This document shows positions 19,278 through 26,878 of a stretch of 41,155 nucleotides of DNA, piece after piece. The notes beneath the pieces are model-generated. The model searched no databases. It saw only the letters and a program-made list of their open reading frames with translations, and was not told where the DNA came from. The translations under genes were made by a program, and so were the position numbers. Position 1 is the first letter of the stretch; each line of letters starts with the position of its first letter. Origin of the DNA: Halieaceae bacterium (GTDB taxonomy: Bacteria > Pseudomonadota > Gammaproteobacteria > Pseudomonadales > Halieaceae); the NCBI GenBank assembly GCA_018657645.1, contig JABHWT010000223.1, forward strand, positions 1 to 41,155. Reading direction: 5' to 3'.

Positions 19278-21890
19278 ATGTCAAATAGCGCGGAGGAACC
19301 TTCGGCGCAACCCACGATGTCCTCGCGCGAATTGAACAAATCTGTTGTTTATATTGATCGCTCAAGCAACAGGATTCTGGATGCTAATCCGGCTGCGGCC
19401 CACTTGCTAAAGACAGATCAGGCGGCACTACTCAACACTGACTGGGCTGAACTATTTTTCAACCTGCAATCCGACAATCCATTGGTGCAGGCAATCCAAG
19501 CAGGGGTAAGTACACACTTACCCCCCACATTGGTCACACTGCGAAGCCGCGCAGAAATCGCCATTAGCGGTTTTGTTTTGCCACTACCCTACCAGGGACG
19601 TCCGGCTCTCAAATTATCCCTGCGGGAGTTGATGACAGACCAGGTCCGTGAGCTTATCGCAAAAATAGACGGGTCGGATACAATTGCTGTTTTAGGCGTG
19701 GATCAGCTGGCCTACGGCGCTGACTGGACGGTCCACAGTACAGCCCTGTTAATGATGGACTTGAGATCCAGTGTGCTGGAGATTGTCCGAGCTCAGGATA
19801 TCGTATCCATGCCATTGGGCGCTAGTCTCACCATTGTTCTGAGGGAAACTGGCTCTGATGCTGCGCTGGACATCACCAAGGCACTACTCTCCCACATACG
19901 CTCGATACCGCCCAAACACGGTAGCATTGCAGCCAATGCCTGCGTCCGAATAGGTATTACTCAAAAAGGCAAAAATCAGAGTGCTCTGGCAGCACTGCTT
20001 GAGGCAAACGGCGCTCTTAGCAGTGTGCAGAGCACCAGCCAGCTAGAGCGAATTCGAGTCGCCGGTGTTGGTGATACCCGGTTTATAGCGGGCAACCTCT
20101 CATACACCGATGGTATCTTTGGAGGGGGCCAGTTTGGCAAAGGCTATACAAGGTACCTGAACCAGCTAAAAAAACTGTTTAGTGAGACTGAAAAGCCACA
20201 AAGCCGTAGTTTGCGCAATATCCTATTTCTGACTTTGAAACAGAATGGCGTGCTAAAAATGGCCATCTACCGTAGAAACTCGGAGGACAACTTCAACCTC
20301 GCAATCGCTGGGGAGTCGACCGAAACCGGGCAACAAGTCATCGCTGAGGCCCAACTTCCAAAAATTTTATTGGCGAGGTTGGCTGGTCTGACGCCAGACC
20401 AACTGGTAGACAATAATTTCATCCAGGTAGCCCTAAACTCCCAATGGGTGTATCCGATTGTGTACGAGAAGGAGTGCATTGGATTCCTTTTCCTGCAAGT
20501 AATCGAGTCAAATGACCTTGACGTTGCTCGTTTTTCGCTGGATATGGAAGCAATTCGCTACATATCGAGGGAGGTATTGCGTCTTCCTGGTTGGCGTACT
20601 GCATCGAATACAGTGAAAGCAAAAACGCGCTCCGTGGCCAATTCAGAGCCCGATACAACGGTAGAGCAAGGCTATGTCGGGGACAATATGGAAGGCGCTG
20701 TCGATCAGGCTACATTCCTTGCAAAAGTTGATATGCCTCTTGCCATAATCGGTCCCAGAGGCACCGGAAAAATGTACGTTGCGAAGGTGGTTCACCAGAT
20801 ATTTGGTGGCGCACCGGATATGCTTGTAGTGATCGACTGCAGGGAGTTTCGCAACAGGAGTGAGGCAATTGTGCGTATAGCATCAGAGTTGAGCGAGGCT
20901 GAGGGCAAAACACTGGTATTCAAATCGCCCCACCTGATGAAGCTTGATGCTCAGGAAAAACTCGCTCGTCAACTCGCTACTAGAACACTGGCAGGTGTAA
21001 GTCCACCCCAATACCTGCCAAACGCGAAATTTGTAGCATTGTTTCCCGACCGTCTGGAGTATCTGCACAAGCATGCAGGACTGAGTGAAAGGCTAGCCAG
21101 TGTTTTTGCGGGGTACCCAATCAATGTGCCGCCAATACGTGATCGAAAGCACGCGGTCTTGCGCTGGGCTCACAAAATACTAAGTCAGGAGTGTGCCGAT
21201 CGGGGGCGCCGTGTTCAAGGATTTACTCCTGATGCAGAACAGGCAATGTTACTGCACGACTGGCACGGAAACATTAGCGAGATGCGTCAGCGCATCGCGA
21301 GCGCGCTAGACAATACACACAATGATTGGATTACCCCGATAGACCTCGGTATTTATGGAGGCATATCCATTGCTGAAACGTACTCACCCAGCTCGTTTCT
21401 CGAGGCAGCGGGTGAACAGACAAATGATCAGACAGAATACAGCCCCACCGTTCTGCAAGAGCTGGATTCTGCGCTTGGTGAAGCAGTGAATAACGTTGTG
21501 GTGGGAGATACAGCTAAACCTCTGGGAGCATGGTTGGTGGATGAATTAGTATTGGCAGTCAGAGCGAGATACCCTGGCGATCTGCGCAGTGCAGCACAAT
21601 TCATGCATACCAAACCGAGAAATTTTGATAGATGGATGGCAAAAATAGACATGCGCGAAAGAGACCGGTTAAGTAGCGCGGCGTGGAGAGAGCCGCGTCG
21701 ACTATTGAAATCGTGGGTAAGGGAAGCTTCGATTCCATCAGAATCTCCGCAGGAGTCCATGCAGGAGATTCTTATGGCGCACTTGGAAAATCATAGCGCT
21801 ACGATCAGCGTCCGGACACGAGCAAAAATTATAGGAGTATCCATACCAACCTATCAAAAGCGATATGAAAAATATAAGAAGAAAGTATAG
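19278..21890 (+). CDS. Multidomain regulator with degenerate GGDEF-like and NtrC-like AAA+ domains
   Basis: Unnamed 870-aa protein; domain calls are by eye. About residues 23-65 look PAS-like (YIDRSSNRILDANPAAAHLL). Residues 130-265 follow the GGDEF fold pattern, but the active-site position reads LGASL (180-184) instead of GGDEF. Residues 305-440 look GAF-like. A bacterial enhancer-binding AAA+ region follows with Walker A GPRGTGK (492-498), but the GAFTGA loop is missing and the Walker B position reads TLVFKSP (545-551) without the acidic pair; WHGNISEMRQ (662-671) matches the usual WPGNVREL. Two helix-turn-helix candidates end it (about 769-790 and 845-868). I chose the ATG at 19278 (AGGG upstream) over 19257. 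It begins 73 bases after gyrB. Confidence 0.7.
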   Translation: MSNSAEEPSAQPTMSSRELNKSVVYIDRSSNRILDANPAAAHLLKTDQAALLNTDWAELFFNLQSDNPLVQAIQAGVSTHLPPTLVTLRSRAEIAISGFVLPLPYQGRPALKLSLRELMTDQVRELIAKIDGSDTIAVLGVDQLAYGADWTVHSTALLMMDLRSSVLEIVRAQDIVSMPLGASLTIVLRETGSDAALDITKALLSHIRSIPPKHGSIAANACVRIGITQKGKNQSALAALLEANGALSSVQSTSQLERIRVAGVGDTRFIAGNLSYTDGIFGGGQFGKGYTRYLNQLKKLFSETEKPQSRSLRNILFLTLKQNGVLKMAIYRRNSEDNFNLAIAGESTETGQQVIAEAQLPKILLARLAGLTPDQLVDNNFIQVALNSQWVYPIVYEKECIGFLFLQVIESNDLDVARFSLDMEAIRYISREVLRLPGWRTASNTVKAKTRSVANSEPDTTVEQGYVGDNMEGAVDQATFLAKVDMPLAIIGPRGTGKMYVAKVVHQIFGGAPDMLVVIDCREFRNRSEAIVRIASELSEAEGKTLVFKSPHLMKLDAQEKLARQLATRTLAGVSPPQYLPNAKFVALFPDRLEYLHKHAGLSERLASVFAGYPINVPPIRDRKHAVLRWAHKILSQECADRGRRVQGFTPDAEQAMLLHDWHGNISEMRQRIASALDNTHNDWITPIDLGIYGGISIAETYSPSSFLEAAGEQTNDQTEYSPTVLQELDSALGEAVNNVVVGDTAKPLGAWLVDELVLAVRARYPGDLRSAAQFMHTKPRNFDRWMAKIDMRERDRLSSAAWREPRRLLKSWVREASIPSESPQESMQEILMAHLENHSATISVRTRAKIIGVSIPTYQKRYEKYKKKV

Positions 21891-21919
21891 AAAGTGCATT
21901 TAACCGGGAGTAAGTGCTT

Positions 21920-22546
21920 ATGCACAAAGAATCAGACGGAGAAGAACCTTTATCAAGTTTGAAATCCGAAATGAAATCTTCAAGCAAAACAGTACAGGAT
22001 TATGCTACAGAGTACAGTCGAATTGCAGAACCGGAATTGCCGATTAGTTCCGGTTTTTCAGCTCGCCTGAATATGCTATGGGACCTTGCTGGAGCAGTTC
22101 CATCCCAAACGGAAGGTCGCGTACTAGGCATCATGGGAATCAACAGCAACTGGCGTGAAAGCGACGTTAGAAGTTGGCTACAAAGAGATGTTTTACCGCC
22201 GCGACTAGAGCTGCACAACATAGTAAAATTTTTGGTTAACCAACTGCAGGGAAGCCACAACGTCCTGCGCTGGGAGGCGTTTTTAATCTATGGTTCACCC
22301 ATTGTCCCCTCACCCGTCGATACTCTTATGTATCGAGAAGATCAAGCAAGGAGGGATATTGCGACGATGATATTCGCTCAGATTACGGAGAAATATCAGA
22401 TTCCTCCCTCCGCTTATCAAGCGGAAGTTGCGTTTCAGCGGTGTTTGACGTTCATGCACAATTTAAATATTTACGAACTCCGTGATTTTCAACCAGGGCA
22501 TATGGAGCCGTTTAAAAACTACATGTTTCCGAGTACAAAGAAATAG
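21920..22546 (+). CDS. Unrecognised protein with possible helix-turn-helix
   Basis: 208 aa, not assigned to a family. The ATG at 21920 has GGGAG 9 bases upstream, and the gene starts 29 bases after the preceding regulator, so the two probably share a transcript. Residues about 45-110 (SARLNMLWDLAG... then ESDVRSWLQRDVLPPRLELHNIVKFLVNQL) resemble the layout of Cro/CI-type domains: a tryptophan in a helix, a Pro-rich turn, then a closing hydrophobic helix. There is an insertion in the middle of the presumed motif. No signal peptide or membrane helix is seen. It could instead be a non-DNA-binding helical protein. Confidence 0.6.
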   Translation: MHKESDGEEPLSSLKSEMKSSSKTVQDYATEYSRIAEPELPISSGFSARLNMLWDLAGAVPSQTEGRVLGIMGINSNWRESDVRSWLQRDVLPPRLELHNIVKFLVNQLQGSHNVLRWEAFLIYGSPIVPSPVDTLMYREDQARRDIATMIFAQITEKYQIPPSAYQAEVAFQRCLTFMHNLNIYELRDFQPGHMEPFKNYMFPSTKK

Positions 22547-22936
22547 CGATGAAAGTGCTACCCGACAGTGCCTCTTCTGGGGCTAAAAAGTGCAAAGCTC
22601 CCATTGAGTAACAACACAAAATAAGAGTCCCGAAGCAGCAAGTGCACAATAGAACAGGCCGCCCTCTGTTTTTTATCTTGTCGTGAGCAACTCCCCTGCA
22701 CGTACTACAAAGACCAATCAAAGAGAGCCTATTCCAGGTGATGATCCCTCTGACGTTGGACAAGTAGGCCAACGCATACCCTTTCACGACTAATTCCGAA
22801 AAAAGAAGAGATAATCTGGAAATCTCCAGTTTTTTGTTGAAGGCTTTGCCAAGTGAGCAAATACTATATTGGAGCGAGGGCCATGTTGAGGCTATACCGT
22901 AGGGCTAGTCATCATAGAAAGAACCGAGGAATGAAA
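22547..22936 (+). other. 390-base gap upstream of the pil-chp cluster
   Basis: No convincing coding frame is seen. The gap holds a short hairpin with a T-run (22816-22835) and then the leader of the pilG-like gene. An AT-rich stretch (TTGAAG at 22837 and TACTAT at 22862, spaced 19) could be a weak promoter. The frame of the next gene is open from 22853 but its upstream part looks non-coding. Confidence 0.5.
22816..22835 (+). terminator. Short intrinsic terminator before the pil-chp cluster
   Basis: CTGGA and TCCAG pair around an AATC loop and are followed by six Ts. The stem is only 5 bp, so termination may be partial. It lies 270 bases after the 208-aa gene and about 100 bases before pilG, and would separate the two regulators from the chemosensory genes. 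Confidence 0.55.
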
Positions 22937-23347
22937 ATGACGGATCAGATAGAGCAGCTTGACGTTACCGGAGTAAAGGTAGCGGTGGTAGACGATGCTA
23001 AGACCATTCGGATGATGATGACCCATGCGCTCAAGGGCATGGGCTGCGAAGTGGAGTGTGCGGAGGATGGGTACAAGGCATTGGGAATGCTTCGACGCTT
23101 CAAGCCGGATCTCATTTTCCTGGATATCACTATGCCGGAGTTGGATGGCTACCAAACCTGCACTCTGATTCGCAACGCAGAAGAAACGCGAAATACGCCG
23201 GTAATTATGCTGTCCTCCTCGGATGGAATATTTGACATTGCCAAGGGGCAGGCTCGTGGCGCCACGGCCCACGTAACCAAGATACCGCCACTGAGCGTTC
23301 TACGTGAGCTCATTCACAGCAACACCAAAACCAGGAAGGCTGCGTAA
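22937..23347 (+). CDS. pilG: PilG-like single-domain response regulator
   Basis: CheY-type receiver, 136 aa. It has the acidic pair VVDDAK, the phospho-acceptor Asp63 in LIFLDITMPELDGY, the Ser switch in MLSSSDG and the Lys in VTKI. The usual Pro follows one residue later (KIPP instead of KP). In Pil-Chp systems such receivers act on pilus extension/retraction or cAMP. I chose the ATG at 22937 because GAGGA lies 6 bases upstream; the ATG at 22931 directly abuts that site. The gene heads the cluster and is 3 bases from the pilI-like gene. Assigning it to PilG rather than PilH rests on its first position. Confidence 0.85.
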   Translation: MTDQIEQLDVTGVKVAVVDDAKTIRMMMTHALKGMGCEVECAEDGYKALGMLRRFKPDLIFLDITMPELDGYQTCTLIRNAEETRNTPVIMLSSSDGIFDIAKGQARGATAHVTKIPPLSVLRELIHSNTKTRKAA

Positions 23348-23350
23348 TTT

Positions 23351-23917
23351 ATGGCTCTCTCTACATTACAGTCTCTTCACGCTCTGGAGAAAAACTACAT
23401 ACTGGAGTCAATAATATCGCCGGAAATAAGCGGCGATGTAATGCAGTGGGTGGGCACTTCGCTGAGTATAGCGGGAACGCCCTTGCTGGTGGGCGAGGGG
23501 GAGTTGGAAGAAGTAATAGAGACCCCCCCATTAACGGTAATTCCTGGCACTAAACCCTGGGTACTGGGGATGGCCGGCCACAAGGGCAGCCTGTTACCCA
23601 TTTTCAGTGGTGACGCGCTGTTTCGAAGGGAAGTGTATACCGGGAGGCCGCGTGATTATTGCATGGTTGTACGTCGTCCAAGCTACTACTTTGGACTAAC
23701 ACTTAGCGGTATTGAAAGGGATCTGAAATTTCCCATTGAACAGCGAATTATGGATCACCCGATAGACGTAGACTTCTCACCTTTTTGCCTGGGTGGATTT
23801 GAGCACCTGGGTCGTTTTCTGGCAATTCTTGACATTGAGAAATTGGTCGGAGATAGCGGATTTTCGAATGCCTCAGCAACAACGCGAAATTCAAGCGAGG
23901 GAAATATTGATGATTAA
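23351..23917 (+). CDS. pilI: PilI-like CheW adaptor
   Basis: CheW-domain protein, 188 aa, that would couple the PilJ-like receptor to the ChpA-like kinase. The CheW fold is suggested by EVIETPPLTVIPGTKPWVLGMAGHKGSLLPIF (residues about 55-85) and the later ILDIEKLV. It starts at an ATG 3 bases after pilG, and its last 8 bases overlap the pilJ start. The C-terminal tail of about 20 residues is polar and probably disordered. Confidence 0.88.
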   Translation: MALSTLQSLHALEKNYILESIISPEISGDVMQWVGTSLSIAGTPLLVGEGELEEVIETPPLTVIPGTKPWVLGMAGHKGSLLPIFSGDALFRREVYTGRPRDYCMVVRRPSYYFGLTLSGIERDLKFPIEQRIMDHPIDVDFSPFCLGGFEHLGRFLAILDIEKLVGDSGFSNASATTRNSSEGNIDD

Positions 23918-26009
23918 AAAACTAGGCAGAGGCGCTTCTATCCACTGGATGGCGGCTATGATTATAGGAACTATGACCTGCCTGATCGGCGCAGTTTACA
24001 CAATCTACAAAGTCCAGTCAGAGCCTGATAAGGACCAAGCTTACCATCTGATGGTGGATGAAATGCGCCTCTTGTCGCAGCAAATAGCATCCGCGGCTGA
24101 CACTACCGGAAATGTAGGCAAGTTATCATTCTCGGAACTGAGCGCCTATGCGGTGCAATTCGAATCTCTGCTTGAAGAGCTAAAAGCAGATGATCTGGTC
24201 GACGAGACAAGTGAAATTGATAGCAGCTGGCAGCCAATCAGGGAGGCCACGAAAGTGCTCTTGCAAGCTGAATCGGACGCTGTACTAGTGCATGAGGTGC
24301 TATCGGAGTTCAAGCAGAACCTCGGCCCAATTCAAAGTGAACTGACCGCTGTGGTGGATACTCTCGCACGCCTACCCGCTGACGTGAATTCGGCTATTGC
24401 GGTCCAGAAGATGCTGTGGCTGACCGAGCGCATAGTCATCAATATGGGCGAAATAGCAGAGGGTGGTAGAGGGAGCGAGGCATCGACGGAAGCGTTTCGC
24501 GAGGATACTACGAGCGTGGTCCAGCTGATCGATGCTTTAAAACAGGGTAATCAGTCCATGGCTATACAGCAGGTAAAAGATGCCCGGGCAATCCTGTCAA
24601 TCAACACAGTATCTGAACTCTTTTCGGGAGTATCTAACACCGTTGATCCAATTGTGGCGGCATCAACTGAACTTCGTAGCGCCGCAAGAGTTCGCATGGA
24701 TATTGCTAAGTCCATAGTGCCACTTGCCGATTCACTGGCTGCCTTTGCTTTGGCGATCGAACGGCACTCTGAATCTGGATCCCAAAAGGGGATATCCCTG
24801 ATGGCGCTATTTGGTGCACCCGGCATTGTAGCAATTGGGTTTCTGATTGTTCTGTATCGTAGTCAACGACGTCGTGTCTTGTATACAGAGGAGGGCGTCT
24901 CGGAAATCAAAGGTGCATTAGGGAAAATAGCAGAGGGCGATCTAACAGTGTTGGTATCCGAAGAGAACACAGTGACAAAGGACATTGCACGTGGCATCAA
25001 TGCATCAACTGAGCGCCAACGCCAATTGATTCGAAATATCAGAGCGCCTTTTCAGGTGTCTGTCGAGGAAATTAACAAGATAGGTAAAACTGCCTTGGAA
25101 CAAGTGAACAAAGGTGAGGAGCTTACCCGCTCGGTTATAGAATCGACGACAGCCGCTACTGAAATGGTGCGAACCAGCGAGGAGATTAAAAGCTCTACCT
25201 TTGAGGCCGCCAGGGCATCTGCTCGCAACAGCGAACAGGTCGCCCGTGGTTACGAACTGACCAAGGACATGTCCAAGGCATCAGTGCATGTTCGTGAATC
25301 AGTACAGGAAACATCAAAGTCGGCTAAAAGGCAGGGGGAGTTGATACAGTCGGTGACTACAGCGGCAGAGTACATTCAGGCTCTGAATACCAAGATATCA
25401 GTAGTGGCGATTAACACGCGTATAGAAGCGGAGAAAGCCGGTGAACACGGCAGGCCGTTTCTAGCGATCGCAGAGGCAATTGGCGAGCTTTTGAGAGAAG
25501 CAGAAGAGGAGGGACGTAAAATAATATCGGAAGTACGAATGCTCCAGAATATGTCTGCGGAAAACCTTGAGAGCATGGAAAACACCGTTGGTACCGTTGT
25601 GACTATTCTAGAGTACATAGAGAGATTGGATAGCTCGCTGGAGGGTATCAACGATGGATCAACGGCGATTACAGCGATTATTACATCCGTTGATGATGCA
25701 GCCGGTCAGTCCGCTGATAATGCCCAGCACATGAACAACTCCATGGCGGCAATTCGAAAGCGCAATATCGACATCAGCGCCTACAGCAAATACACACAAG
25801 GAGGTGTTAGCAGCTTAAGAAAGTCAATGCGCAATGTAGCTGAAAATTTGAGTCAGTTCAGAATTCGGGAAGGAGAGGTGGCCAATACAGCAGCAGCTTC
25901 AGCAGTTGATGAGCTTGGACATATCCAGGAAATTGCAAAGATCTACAGGGAAGATGAAATGACAGCATTGGAATCACAGGCCAGGCGTAGGAAAAGCGCA
26001 TTTGTATGA
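23910..26009 (+). CDS. pilJ: PilJ-like methyl-accepting chemoreceptor
   Basis: Chemoreceptor for type IV pilus signalling, 699 aa. It has a membrane helix at about residues 12-32 (WMAAMIIGTMTCLIGAVYTIY), a periplasmic helical domain of about 260 residues, a second membrane helix (about 297-316), a HAMP-like segment and a cytoplasmic coiled coil. The signalling tip is at about residue 498 (VVAINTRIEAEKAGEHGRPF), clearly diverged from the usual VALNAAIEAARAGE. The ATG at 23910 has GAGGG 8 bases upstream. It overlaps pilI by 8 bases and pilK by 4. Confidence 0.88.
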   Translation: MIKKLGRGASIHWMAAMIIGTMTCLIGAVYTIYKVQSEPDKDQAYHLMVDEMRLLSQQIASAADTTGNVGKLSFSELSAYAVQFESLLEELKADDLVDETSEIDSSWQPIREATKVLLQAESDAVLVHEVLSEFKQNLGPIQSELTAVVDTLARLPADVNSAIAVQKMLWLTERIVINMGEIAEGGRGSEASTEAFREDTTSVVQLIDALKQGNQSMAIQQVKDARAILSINTVSELFSGVSNTVDPIVAASTELRSAARVRMDIAKSIVPLADSLAAFALAIERHSESGSQKGISLMALFGAPGIVAIGFLIVLYRSQRRRVLYTEEGVSEIKGALGKIAEGDLTVLVSEENTVTKDIARGINASTERQRQLIRNIRAPFQVSVEEINKIGKTALEQVNKGEELTRSVIESTTAATEMVRTSEEIKSSTFEAARASARNSEQVARGYELTKDMSKASVHVRESVQETSKSAKRQGELIQSVTTAAEYIQALNTKISVVAINTRIEAEKAGEHGRPFLAIAEAIGELLREAEEEGRKIISEVRMLQNMSAENLESMENTVGTVVTILEYIERLDSSLEGINDGSTAITAIITSVDDAAGQSADNAQHMNNSMAAIRKRNIDISAYSKYTQGGVSSLRKSMRNVAENLSQFRIREGEVANTAAASAVDELGHIQEIAKIYREDEMTALESQARRRKSAFV

Positions 26010-26878
26010 GTGCTGTTCCAGCAAGTCATGAGCAACCCATTACCTGTGATCAATTGGTGCTGCTGTCACAGCAACTGCGTGATAGAGCGGGCATTACCAT
26101 AGACAGCCCACATTCAATTATTGAACACACCGTTCGAGGTCGCATGGCAGCGCTAGGAGTTGCTGAAATAGGGGAGTATCTCGCCCTGTTTGATGACAGT
26201 ATCAATGCACGAGCAGAATGGTTGGCACTGATCGACTTACTCACAATCAAGGAAACACGCTTTTTCCGCCAACCAGCGGCGCTCGAAGGAATAGCAGTTT
26301 ATCTCAGTGAACTTATTGCTCAGGGCCAGGCGCCCAGGGAACTGACGATCTGGAGTGCGGGATGCTCAACCGGGCAGGAGCTCTACTCTATGGCAATGGT
26401 CATAGATCAGGTCTTGCATTTACGAAACATCTGGTTTGAGTGGCAGGGAATAGGCACCGATATCAGCTTTTCGACCCTTAGCCTAGCCAATCGCGCGACC
26501 TATCAGGAAAGCGATGCTTTAACAATTCCAGCAAAATATCGATCGCGATACGTTGACAGGGTAGGCGAAAACCAATGGCAGGTATCCAGGGAGATCAGGG
26601 AGCGAATACACTTTTTTCAAAGTAATTTGCTGCACGTAAATAGCGCACCTGATATGGGATTCAATATTATTTTTTGCCAAAATGTTTTGATTTACTTTGA
26701 GCGAGATAGACGTCACTGGATCATCGACCGACTGGTGGAACGACTAAGACCAGGCGGGCTTCTGGTACTGGGCGCGGGCGAAGATGTGCATTGGACAAAC
26801 ACAGAGGTGTGCCGAGTCTCATGGCCTGGTGTTTGTGCCTTTCGAAAAACACAGGAGGCTTTACACAATGGCAGGTAG
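26006..26878 (+). CDS. pilK: PilK-like CheR protein methyltransferase
   Basis: CheR-family methyltransferase, 290 aa, expected to methylate receptor glutamates using S-adenosylmethionine. The N-terminal helical domain is followed by the SAM motif WSAGCSTGQELYSMA (from Trp116) and the family motif IIFCQNVLIYF. The KETRFFR segment (around residue 88) also fits CheR. It starts at ATGA overlapping the pilJ stop and ends 11 bases into the chpA-like gene. No CheB/ChpB partner gene is in the cluster. Confidence 0.92.
   Translation: MSAVPASHEQPITCDQLVLLSQQLRDRAGITIDSPHSIIEHTVRGRMAALGVAEIGEYLALFDDSINARAEWLALIDLLTIKETRFFRQPAALEGIAVYLSELIAQGQAPRELTIWSAGCSTGQELYSMAMVIDQVLHLRNIWFEWQGIGTDISFSTLSLANRATYQESDALTIPAKYRSRYVDRVGENQWQVSREIRERIHFFQSNLLHVNSAPDMGFNIIFCQNVLIYFERDRRHWIIDRLVERLRPGGLLVLGAGEDVHWTNTEVCRVSWPGVCAFRKTQEALHNGR

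Noticed and set aside
21918-21926. Exact DnaA box TTATGCACA over the start codon of the 208-aa gene
   Set aside because: About one such match is expected by chance in this window, and it is isolated.
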